Shown piece by piece: positions 32,491 to 42,200 of a stretch of DNA of 64,000 nt. The stretch comes from Anthopleura xanthogrammica. Taxonomy: Eukaryota > Cnidaria > Anthozoa > Actiniaria > Actiniidae. The notes below the pieces were generated by a model, which saw nothing but the letters and a program-made list of their open reading frames with translations, made no database searches and was not told the origin of the DNA. Made by a program: the position numbers and the translations under genes. The first letter of the stretch is position 1; every line of letters starts with the position of its first letter. The stretch is taken from positions 2,811,191 through 2,875,190 of the forward strand of contig OZ025218.1 of the NCBI GenBank assembly GCA_964019055.1. The letters run 5' to 3'.

Positions 32491-33061
32491 TTTTTTTCTT
32501 GATAAAAATGCTTTAATAACGGAATTATTTTATTATAAGCTGTTCTTTGTAGACAAATGGCCTCCCTGAAACGTCATTCCAAAAATCAGATTGTAATAGA
32601 GCAGTTCTGCGATATTTCCAGCACCTCTTTTGTATTATATTACTCACTGTTTTAATTTGACTCGTCACATCAAACTTTCAGCGGAACATGACAATATTTT
32701 GTCAATATGCTCTCGTCTTAAATAATGGGAAAATTGGTCTATTTTCACTAGCTTCTCAGTTCCCTACGAGTGATGTACTGCTGCTCTACAAATCTACAGA
32801 GTTTCTGTCTACATTGTTTGTGTCTCTTCCAGTTGCTGTTCCACTGGTAACTGCTCATCGAGTGTAAAAACGCGATCCAACTTTTTTCCCTGTGGTTCTT
32901 CATCTTCAAACAAAAAGAGATATTTCATAAATTCAAGTGAAAATTAAGTAAGACTTGTCTCGGAACACATTTGAGCTTTAGATTTTGTCAGTCATACGAT
33001 TCCGAACAACTTCACTAAGTATACTAGTGAAAATCATCGACAACTGTTACTATACGAAATA

Positions 33062-33993
33062 ATGATATCGAACAATACGACTGAGTCAGGTCCGGCTGAA
33101 GACGGTGTTACAAATGAATCACACATCGTGTTGGTGACATCGTTCATCATACAAGCCTCTGCCATCATCCTGATCAACCTTCTGACCATCATCACCTTCG
33201 CCATCAACAGACATCTACGTAAAAGAAGTATGTACTGTCTCATTAACCTTGCTGTGGCGGACATGGTGTTTGGGATTGGAGTTTTAGTGTATTTAACCTT
33301 ATGGAAAATGCACAGAATAGAATTGCTTTTATCCACATATCATTTCGATCAAAGCTCCGCATGGCAATATGGATTACTCGCTGTTTTATCAACTGGGACC
33401 ATGTTTTCTTTAGCTCTTGTAGCAGTAGAGCGCATGTGTGCTACTGTGTGGCCATTACGTCATCGTAACGCAAGACTCTGGGCCTACACCCTGGCCTTCT
33501 CAATGACCTGGACCGCGTCTGCAATGAATGGACTGCTGATAGCGATAATTATGACTGCATTTCCCGATATTGCAATTACATTCTACAGAACGTCCAGCTT
33601 CTATTTTGGACTAGGAGTCGTTCTCGTATAATTGGAATCATTTGTGTGTCGTATATCGTGATATTCATCAAAGTCAAAAAGCAGCAGCAACAGATGGCTG
33701 GTCAGCGGCTATCATTACGAGACCAGAGACTGGCAATGACTCTATTTATAGTAACCGTGGCTTCCTTTGGAAGCTGGATCCCAATAGCGTTGATTTCTCT
33801 GTTGACAGCCAGCGATGTTATCGTTGCTCCATATTATGTCTATGGAGCACTTAATGGTCTTGCTTTTTCCAACTCTTTCATTAATCCAATAATATACGTG
33901 CTTAGAATGAAGGATTTCAAGAAAGCTCTGCTTCATCTGATATTAACATGTTCACGTGATCGACCAACACTAGTTGTACCTCAGCCAAACTAA
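33062..33993 (+). pseudogene. Class A (rhodopsin-like) GPCR, frameshifted in TM5
   Basis: An intronless seven-helix receptor split by a one-base frameshift. The first part (33062-33631, 189 residues) holds TM1 to TM5: TM2 LINLAVADMVFG with the conserved Asp, TM3 ending VAVERMCATVWP (ERM in place of DRY), and TM4 with its Trp. TM5 FYFGLGVVLV then hits TAA. The next frame resumes at once with IIGIICVSYIVIFIKVKK and continues through TM6 (FGSWIP) and TM7 (NPIIY) to the stop at 33991. The join is near 33628, where GTATAATT would need one more A. TM5 lacks the usual Pro, and the TM3/loop-2 Cys pair is absent, as in the melanocortin/S1P/cannabinoid branch; a cnidarian orphan of that sort is likely. 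Nothing else is broken, so it is a very young pseudogene or a sequencing error. If intact it would signal through G proteins at the plasma membrane. Confidence 0.85.
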
Positions 33994-35605
33994 CAACAAG
34001 CTGCACTAAATACAACTTAGTGTCAAGAGAAGAACAGAACTTTCACAAGTAGAGAATCAAACGAACAACAAGCTGCACTAAATACAACTTAGTGTCATGA
34101 GAAGAACAGAACTTTCACAAGTAGAGAATCAAACAAACAACAAGCTGCACTAAATACAACTTAGTGTCATGAGAAGAACAGAACTTTGACAAGTAGAGAA
34201 TCAAAGGAACAACAAGCTGCACTAAATACAACTTAGTGTCATGAGAAGAACAGAACTTTCACAAGTAGAGAATAAAAGGAACAACAAGCTGCACTAAATA
34301 CAACTTAGTGTCATGAGAAGAACAGAACTTTCACAAGTAGAGAATCAAACGAACAACAAGCTGCACTAAATACAACTTAGTGTCATGAGAAGAACAGAAC
34401 TTTCACAAGTAGAGAATCAAACGAACAACAAGCTGCACTAAATACAACTTAGTGTCATGAGAAGAACAGAACTTTCACAAGTAGAGAATCAAACGAACAA
34501 CAAGCTGCACTAAATACAACTTAGTGTCATGAGAAGAACAGAACTTTCACAAGTAGAGAATCAAAGGAACAACAAGCTGCACTAAATACAACTTAGTGTC
34601 AAGAGAAGAACAGAACTTTCACAAGTAGAGAATCAAACGAACAACAACTGCACTAAATACAACTTAGTGTCATGAGAAGAACAGAACTTTGACAAGTAGA
34701 GAATCAAACTAACAACAAGCTGCACTAAATAAAACTTAGTGTCATGAGAAGAACAGAACTTTGACAAGTAGAGAATCAAAGGAACAACAAGCTGCACTAA
34801 ATAAAACTTAGTGTCATGAGAAGAACAGAACTTTCACAAGTAGAGAATCAAACGAACAACAAGCTGCACTAAATACAACTTAGTGTCAAGAGAAGAACAG
34901 AACTTTCACAAGTAGAGAATCAAACGAACAACAACTGCACTAAATACAAATTAGTGTCATGAGAAGAACAGAACTTTTACAAGTAGAGAATCAAACTAAC
35001 AACAAGCTGCACTAAATAAAACTTAGTGTCGTGAGAAGAACAGAACTTTCACAAGTAGAGAATAAAACGAACAACAAGCTGCACTAAATACAACTTAGTG
35101 TCATGAGAAGAACAGAACTTTCACAAGTAGAGAATAAAACGAGCAACAAGCTGCACTAAATACGACTTAGTGTCATGAGAAGAACAGAACTTTGACGAGT
35201 AGAGAATAAAACGAACAACAAGCTGCACTAAATACAACTTAGTGTCATGAGAAGAACAGAACTTTGACGAGTAGAGAATAAAACGAACAACAAGCTGCAC
35301 TAAATACAACTTAGTGTCATGAGAAGAACAGAACTTTCACAAGTAGAGAATCAAAGGAGCAACAAGCTGCACTAAATACAACTTAGTGTCATGAGAAGAA
35401 CAGAACTTTCACAAGTAGAGAATCAAACGAACAACAAGCTGCACTAAATACAACTTAGTGTCATGAGAAGAACAGAACTTCGACAAGTAGAGACTCAAAG
35501 GAACAACAAGCTGCACTAAATACAACTTAGTGTCAAGAGAAGAACAGAACTTTCACAAGTAGAGAATCAAAGGAACAACAAGGTGCACTAAATTCAACTT
35601 AATAA
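33985..35605. repeat. 72-bp minisatellite, about 22 units
   Basis: The unit runs AACAACAAGCTGCACTAAAT, ACAACTTAGTGTCATGAGAA, GAACAGAACTTTCACAAGTA, GAGAATCAAACG (72 bp). The array starts within the last codons of the GPCR (CAAACTAAC contains its stop) and ends at the LINE tail at 35606. Units differ at few sites (TCACAAG/TGACAAG/TGACGAG, CAAACG/CAAAGG/CAAACT, AAGAG/ATGAG); two units at about 34645 and 34930 lack one base of AACAAGCTG. The 72-bp length keeps a minus-strand frame open, which explains ORFs there. Confidence 0.95.
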
Positions 35606-36894
35606 TAATAATAATAATAAATAACTTTATTTATAGAGCGCATTTTCCAAGATGCCCAAATGCGCTTATCTCGTAGGACAAACTAATTAATTACAATATA
35701 TATATAAAGTAAAATAAATCTAATTGGTTAAAATTGTTAATATAGCTATCTAAAATATTAGTTACATCCTATAAATATATAATTTACATAATCTAGATAT
35801 AACTGAGAAATAAATACTCATAGAAAAAATACTTACAATTACATGATACTAAGAACTATAAATTACAAATTAAATGCAATTTTGAAAAAATAGGTCTTTA
35901 ACTTAGATTTAAATGTCATTATTGTAGGACTATCCTTAATTTCAATCGGAAGCTTGTTCCATAACAAAGGAGCGCATACAGAAAAAGATCTTAAGCCATA
36001 AGATTTCAGATTATAGGTTGGCTGCTCTAATAAAAGCTTATTCTGTGACCTTAAACATCGCCTAGGGATGTAATGCTTTAAAATCTCTTGAAGGTACATT
36101 GGAGCAAAACCGTTAACTACCTTATAAGTATACAATAAAATCTTAAAATCGATGCGATACTCGACTGGGAGCCAATGCAGCTCATAAAGTAAAGGAGTTA
36201 TATGATCAGCATTACGTGTTAAAGTTACTAATCTAGCAGCTGTGTTAAGCACATGCTGCAAACGCTTAACCAAGTAGCCTGGTAACCCATATAAAAAGGC
36301 GTTATTACTATCTATACGAGATATAACAAAGGCATGGACTAGGGCCTTAGTAGATTCAATACTAAGATACAATACAATACAATAAACTTTATTTTACGAG
36401 GGAAAAATACGTATTAACAGCTATAAAAGTTATCTAACATACGGCCCTCTAATTAAATAAATAATTAAACTAAATGTAAATAACAATATGTATGAATTAT
36501 ATATTACTAATATTTTATGAAAGGTAAGTTTGTGATAGACTAAACAATAGGAACAAGAAAAACGTAAGACTACTAGACCAAAACAATAAATTACTAAGAG
36601 ATACAAGTTAAGGTAAAGATACGGAGAAGCAAATAAAGATTAAGAAGAAATACAGTTACAACTCATAAGAAACCTACAATTAAAGCAGAAACGTTCTTCC
36701 AGGTGGTCAATACAGTTAAGCTTAAGACGAAAGATATCTTCTAATACGTGAGATATTTCTAATGTGGTAAAAGGAAACTTTACAAATGTCATTGACGTGT
36801 TTCTCAAGGTTCATTGTGCTATCGAAGACTACACCAATGCTACGTGCACTATCAGTGGGAGTAACTGAGGATGCCGTATAGAACATGTCTATAT
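35606..36894 (-). mobile_element. LINE fragment (CR1/Jockey-like reverse transcriptase end), interrupted
   Basis: Read on the minus strand, 36894-36731 encodes IGVVFDSTMNLEKHVNDICK and HIRNISRIRRYLS. 36369-35866 continues with YLSIESTKALVHAFVISRID, LHWLPVEYRIDFKILLYTYK and LLWNKLPIEI, ending SKLKTYFFKIAF. The 3' tail has AATGCGCTCTATAAATAAAG and ATT repeats. A 361-bp insertion splits the frame. The 5' part is missing and abuts the 665-bp repeat at 36895. The 3' end abuts the minisatellite. Confidence 0.9.
36370..36730 (-). mobile_element. Retroelement inserted in the LINE
   Basis: It lies between the codons for RYLS and a second YLS. AAGATA occurs at both borders (36364-36369 and 36731-36736), a 6-bp target duplication. 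On the minus strand it ends AATAAAGTTTATTGTATTGT with TTGTA repeats, a short tandem tail typical of SINE/LINE 3' ends. It has no ORF. Same strand as its host. Confidence 0.7.
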
Positions 36895-37078
36895 GATACA
36901 AGAAAATGTAACTAGCCAATCAGCGCGAAGCTAACAAGCTCAAGTTGTTAGCATAGCCCATGACAGGAAAAAATTGCGCATCAAAACCTGCCTCAGTAGA
37001 GTAGGGTACGAAAGATTTTTTTCGGTCAGAAAAATCGAAACTAAAACTCAAAAAAACTTTGAAAAAATCAATATACAA

Positions 37079-37457
37079 TAAGCAATTATTGGATGAGGTT
37101 GAGCATGATATCGTAAATTATCAAGACAAAGGCCGTGTTATCTGCCGAAGCCGTAGGCTGAGGCGGATAAAGAGGCCGAGGTCTTGATATTTACGATATT
37201 ATGCGAAAAGCGAATTCAATAATTGTTTTATTATACATTTTGTAAACTAAGAATAAAGATTTAATTCTGCTTTCGAAAAAATAGCAAAAGTATTTCCATT
37301 TTCATAATTGTGAACTTTGAACTCGACATGATAAATGTATTATCTGTACGTAAAACCTACAGATAATACATTTATCATGTTGAGTTCACACAATATCAGG
37401 AATTGGCTGAGGGCTCTCGGCCAATCAGAAGCGAGATAGTGAGTAAAATGTATAATA
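37079..37457. mobile_element. Insertion 1 in the 665-bp repeat (foldback element)
   Basis: The paired segments GATATCGTAAATTATCAAGA...AGGCCG and GAGGCCGAGGTCTTGATATT...TACGATATTATG flank CGAAGCCGTAGGCTGAGGCGG. Another pair (GTATTATCTGTACGTAAAAC and the complement TACAGATAATACA) follows. It is absent from the copy at 29560. Confidence 0.75.
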
Positions 37458-37631
37458 ACAATATTTACAACATGATATAACAATTATCGTCAATAAAATA
37501 AAATCATTCTTGAAAATGTAAAGCATCAAATAAACTTTTTTTAATACGTCGAGGCTCCCCTCCCTCGAAATGATAATTGGTCAGTGCGGGTTTTACGTAG
37601 GTTTAGAAGCCATTAGGGACGACGGTCAACT

Positions 37632-38074
37632 TCCCGACTTCAAAAGTTCATTGAATCGTCGTTCAAGTCCAAAATATTTCAAGAGAAGCCATTCTAAATC
37701 TTTTTCCTTAGTTCTATTTCTGGCTTAAGCTTTGAGGTATCGACAACCACGTTATCAGAAGTAAAACACAATTCCACATATTCCAGGAGAGTTAAAGTAT
37801 TCGAGATTTTTGGTACAAACAACTGTCGTAATTCATCTTTGGACACATTTTCGACAATAAGCCGCAAGCGTGCTCCACGATAGTATGGGTCAACGTTATC
37901 TAACATGTCAGGTACACACTTACTAGCTTTCACCTTACAACGGGCGTTAGAACGGTGAGTTGGGTTTTTCATGTAATGTCTTGATAGTGACGGTTTATGT
38001 CAAAACGAGTCGAAACAAAATTCGCAGTTAAAAGCACGACTCTGCGAACCTCCTTCCATGGTGAAAGGAGCTCG
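37632..38074 (-). pseudogene. Inserted fragment with a degenerate C2H2 finger
   Basis: The minus-strand frame from about 38060 to 37694 reads MEGGSQSRAFNCEFCFDSF, then TGA, then HKPSLSRHYMKNPTH and about 85 further open codons (MLDNVDPYYRGARLRLIVEN, KISNTLTLLEYVELCFTSDN). The Cys-Cys-His-His spacing up to PTH resembles a zinc finger, and the TGA may derive from CGA. The open frame after the stop suggests recent loss, or a transposon protein fragment. The insert is bounded by ACT on both sides and is absent from the paralogous repeat at 29740. Confidence 0.4.
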
Positions 38075-38392
38075 ACTAAATTCCCTTCCAAAAAGCATGT
38101 TTATATTAAATCAAGGTGCAAAGAAGTTTCACATGAACATTGCACTCTTAATCCATTGTTTATTTTCTTCTTTCAATATATTCAAATACCTTCGACACGT
38201 ACTGTTTTTATGAAAACAAAAAAATATATAGAAATACATGCGAATGTTGGTTGAATGAACGGCGAGCTGGGGGTTTTCCCTTCGTTTTATTCATATTTTT
38301 ATACAATACCGCATTACAAAAATGCACGGGCTCAAGGTTAACAATTTTGGTGAATTCGTATGCAGGCCTGGTCGCAAATACATTACCTAGGT

Positions 38393-38565
38393 AGAGCTGT
38401 TAAGTTGTGACGTATTTCCGGGTCCAACTGCTCACAAAAACGGCGAAAATAAAGCGAAAAATGTTCTCAATGATTTAACCTCCACCTGAAGCAATTAGAA
38501 CTTTGGACAACAAATCCTGTCGTGAAGAAAAAGTAAGAATAATCTTCATAGAACTACTTTTCGTT
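38393..38565 (-). repeat. Inverted copy of the 540-715 repeat
   Basis: It reads AGAGCTGTTAAGTTGTGACG, TATTTCCGGGTCCAACTGCTC, then GAACTTTGGACAACAAATCC: the reverse complement of the block at 540-715. It directly follows the 665-bp repeat. Confidence 0.75.
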
Positions 38566-38619
38566 TTGGACCCGGAAGTTGTTTTCCCATAAAGTGACGT
38601 CACACTTATCATAGTACAA

Positions 38620-38832
38620 AGCATGATGGGAAAGTGAGTTCTTACACTTTTTTGGCTCCTCTAAAAATTCATCTGACAATTTTTCCTTTGACATTTTTCT
38701 ATGGAAATAAAAGGATTTCAGCAGACGAAAATAACAGAGTAATTTTTTTCTGATAGTTCCTTTGATTTCTCTGTTACATTTTTTAAGAACTCACTTTCCC
38801 AGAGTGCTTTGCGAGCTTTGATGCACATTGGC
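38620..38832 (+). repeat. Second copy of the ~210-bp AAGCATGATGGG repeat
   Basis: It matches 25120-25335 from AGCATGATGGGAAAGTGAG to CCAGAGTGCTTTGCGAGC, in the same orientation. Confidence 0.75.
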
Positions 38833-38911
38833 TTATAAAAAACGTATTATTTATATGTACGCCAATATGGCCGCTCTGATATCACGTGAAAACAGTCTAT
38901 AGTAAATACAA

Positions 38912-39056
38912 GCAATAGATCCCGTTCACGTGACGTCAAAGCAGCTCAAATTGGAGGATAAAACAAAAGAATTTCAATCTCCTGAGAATTGGAACCTATT
39001 GTTTTGTCCTCCAAATTGAGCTGCATTCCGACGTGCTGCAAGGGGTCTATTGTACG
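38912..39056. mobile_element. Foldback MITE, AGCTCAATTTGGAGGACAAAA family
   Basis: It begins CAATAGATCCCGTTCACGTG and ends GCTGCAAGGGGTCTATTG, with AGCTCAAATTGGAGGATAAA and its complement as arms. It lies just downstream of RSPH14. Confidence 0.8.
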
Positions 39057-39244
39057 AACTGGAAAAAGGTTCGAAGGCGGCAAGCAATCCTTTTCGCATC
39101 TCATTGATTAGTGATCAAACTTTATTATACACGCCTTTGATAAAATTAATGAAATCAATTGAGGAATATATACTATGTATAAGATGAGAAATATGTACAA
39201 AATAGACGCATTGATAAGAATGATGGTATTGGATTTTGATTGGC

Positions 39245-42200
39245 TCATGGCTTCCACGTGATGACCTTTACTGCAATCTGAGCAGCTTTTCTCACAGCGG
39301 GACTGTCGTGGTCACGAACAAGATTTTCAACCTGTAATCAGAGTTAACATACAGTCAATAAAAGCTGGTTTGGAAAAATACAGTTGGAAGTAGCCTTGTT
39401 GGATGGCACAATACAATAGACCATTTCAGCTTGGATGCAATGTGTGTTTTTTGTTTTTGTTTTGCCGTTTTTAATTTTTTAAATTTTTAAAAAACCACGT
39501 GTCATTCCCTAGAGTATCATTTCTTTGTTTAACGGTCGCGCACGAGAAGAAACAAAAAAAAAAATGAATCTTATTCTCAAGAGAATGACACATGCGCAAC
39601 CATTAAACAAAGAAATGATACTCTAGAGAACGGCACGTGGTCTGAAATGAAAGGAAATTATGCCCAAGCTAAAAGGGTCCACACACCAAGGGTTCTAACC
39701 GTGGTATAGTATTCAATTTATCTAAGGGTTTTGTAGTTACCTCTTTGACAGACTTGAGCAATGTTGCCCTTCCTACTGGTGCTTCTGCTAGTGTTGTTAT
39801 TGCCTAAGTCAAAGAAAAGGTTTCAATTTTATAAGCAATGAAAGGTTAAACATAATGTCCTGTAAAAAAAAACTTTTGCACGAACTGTAAAGGTGAGCTG
39901 GGAGGTCAGGGGGGCTGGGGGCCTTAGTACCGCCACTTTTTAAGAATTTGGCCATCAATAGAGCTGAATCCCTTAACGTTTGAGTATTTGACCAAGTTCC
40001 TCCCCAAATTTAAATATTTAAATTTGATCCACCACCTAAACGCACATTAAATCTAATAATTAGGAAGGAGTGTATATATATGTATACCTTGAGTGCATTG
40101 AGTCTGACTTCACTGACTGGATCCTGTAGCAGATTCACCAGATTATGAATTGCTTCAGCCTCTATTGCTGCATATTTTCCTTTAGTTGTTATAGTGATAC
40201 TGCAAAAAATGGAACCAAAAATAACTAAGTTTGCTTTTAAGGTGACTGGCTACTTTTGGAAAAAAATTTTAACTTTTTTTTAAACTACGATTTTCTAAAG
40301 TGAAATTTAATGCTAATTCCGAATATGAAACGAAAAATGGGGTGTCCCGCGCTCGTTTTCGAGATAATCAGCATTTAATGGATGCCTACGCGCGAGTTTT
40401 TGAAGCAAAAATTGCGCCACCGGAAGTGATCAGAAAAGAATTACAACTCATAAGATAATAGTTCTTTGCAGACTTTATCATGCACAAATGCCAGCTAGTG
40501 AATTATTCTACAATACGACATGGATATTTTTGAATAAAAGACAAAGAAATACATCGATTTGTCATATTTCGCCCTTTCAGTGCTCTCAAAAAATCTCATA
40601 GTCAAACAAAAAATCCTACAAAAATCAATTTTTTCATGCCTTAGAAAAATTAACTTTTCTAAAAAATTTGATATGACGTAGATTTTTAGAAGTTCTTTCA
40701 CTTAAGCTTGTAAAAAGTATAGAGGTTTTGCGCTGTTGAAGTTCAAAACGTGTATGGTTCTTCACAAAATTTCGTATTTTATTCAGCGGTTTTTGTGCGC
40801 GCGATGAAGGTGGCTGCCTACTATAGAAAAATGAAGTTACTGCGCACGCTACTACGCAATCACAATGACGCCATGAAGCAGGCAATCTGACGCCACTATG
40901 CACGCGCGCACGAATAACCTTCAAACTTTTATGCTCTTTTCCGTAGTCTTCCCACAATCCCTTATGATCCCAGCGCGAGCTCGAGGTCAGGGTAAAATTT
41001 GCATAAAAATGAATAAAAAATATGCAAATTTTACCCTGACCTCGAGCTCGCCCTGGGATCATAAGGAATTGTGGGAAGACTATGGAAAGGTGCATTGAAG
41101 AACCATACACGTTTTGAACTTCAACAGGGCAAAACCCTCGAATTTTGCACGGGACTCGGTTATTAAAAGTTATATATTATTTTGGGGTACAACAGAAAGA
41201 GATCTTACGTCATTAAGGCCCCAGCTGCTTGTGCTCTGACGTTCGTGTCGTCATCTTTGAGTAGGAATACCAGCTCAGTTACTGCTCCTTCATCGACTGC
41301 TTTGTCCTTCCCTTCCAGTGGAAAACTACAATGCAAAAAGTAAAAAATAAGTTAATGTTCAATTACCACTTTCACATTCCCATAATGCTTTGCGTTTTTT
41401 GGGGGGCAACAACGAGACAAAATCGTTAATATTACCAGGAAGATTAATAAAAATTGAAGAAAAAACATCTAAAAACACTTATGCATCTATGATAGATTCT
41501 ATCACAATTCAAAAAAAAAACAGAAAGAAAGACATTTGAACAGGTTTACGAGTAAATGTCATGACATTTCTTAGTAAGTCCATACATTGTCTGTAACACC
41601 AAACGTTTCATTCTCCCATGCGTGTGGAATTAACTCTGATTAAACTGATACTGGATTTTTCAATGATAATAACAAATATACTCAACATTTGCATGAAAAG
41701 TTTTGAATTTTCAAATAATTTTTGCTATTGTTGTCCCCCCAAAAACGCAAAGCATTATGGGAATGTGAAAGTGGTGAATAGCTTAAACTGTGCCCAGCAT
41801 TTAAAGGGTTGAACTTTGAAGCGTTTTTTCAAAAATTATTGATATGCAATTTGCAAGTGCAGACATTTATCCTTTGTCTACCAATTTTTTTTTGAACATC
41901 AAAAACTGCCTCAATGGCTTGTAATAGCTTAATGACCTTTCTTAAAGTGCACATAACCTTTTTTTCAAAGGCTTCAATACTGATTCTACATGAAGTGAAT
42001 AGCTGAATGATACAATATTTCTTGATTTGAGTGATGCGTCTTTAAGATATGAAGGTTTATACTTCCAATATGTTAATGTTTTAAATTTGTTTTCTTAAAA
42101 CGGCCAGTGTTTAGTATTACTAGTTTAAAAAAATACTCTAAAATACCTTAGTAGACGTCACACTCATTAACATATTGGAAGTATTGGATGTATCACTCAA

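Larger units (their letters stand above)
36895..38392 (+). repeat. 665-bp repeat, second copy with two insertions
   Basis: It matches 29388-30052 outside two inserts at about 37079-37457 and 37632-38074. The uninterrupted copy supplies the empty sites (AATATACAACAATATTT and GGTCAACTAAATTCCC). Confidence 0.8.

Noticed and set aside
35121..35309. 62-codon minus-strand ORF with a 24-residue repeat
   Set aside because: It is only the minisatellite read through; its unit length is a multiple of three. No start-site or splice support.
33985..35605. Regular array that might be read as CRISPR
   Set aside because: Units are 72 bp with no unique spacers and no cas genes, in eukaryotic DNA: a minisatellite. 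The 57-bp array at 50138-50850 is rejected for the same reason.
40634..41110. 158-codon minus-strand ORF and a similar plus-strand ORF
   Set aside because: Both run through the nested palindromes; similar peptides on both strands (RARGQGKICI) are a palindrome effect.
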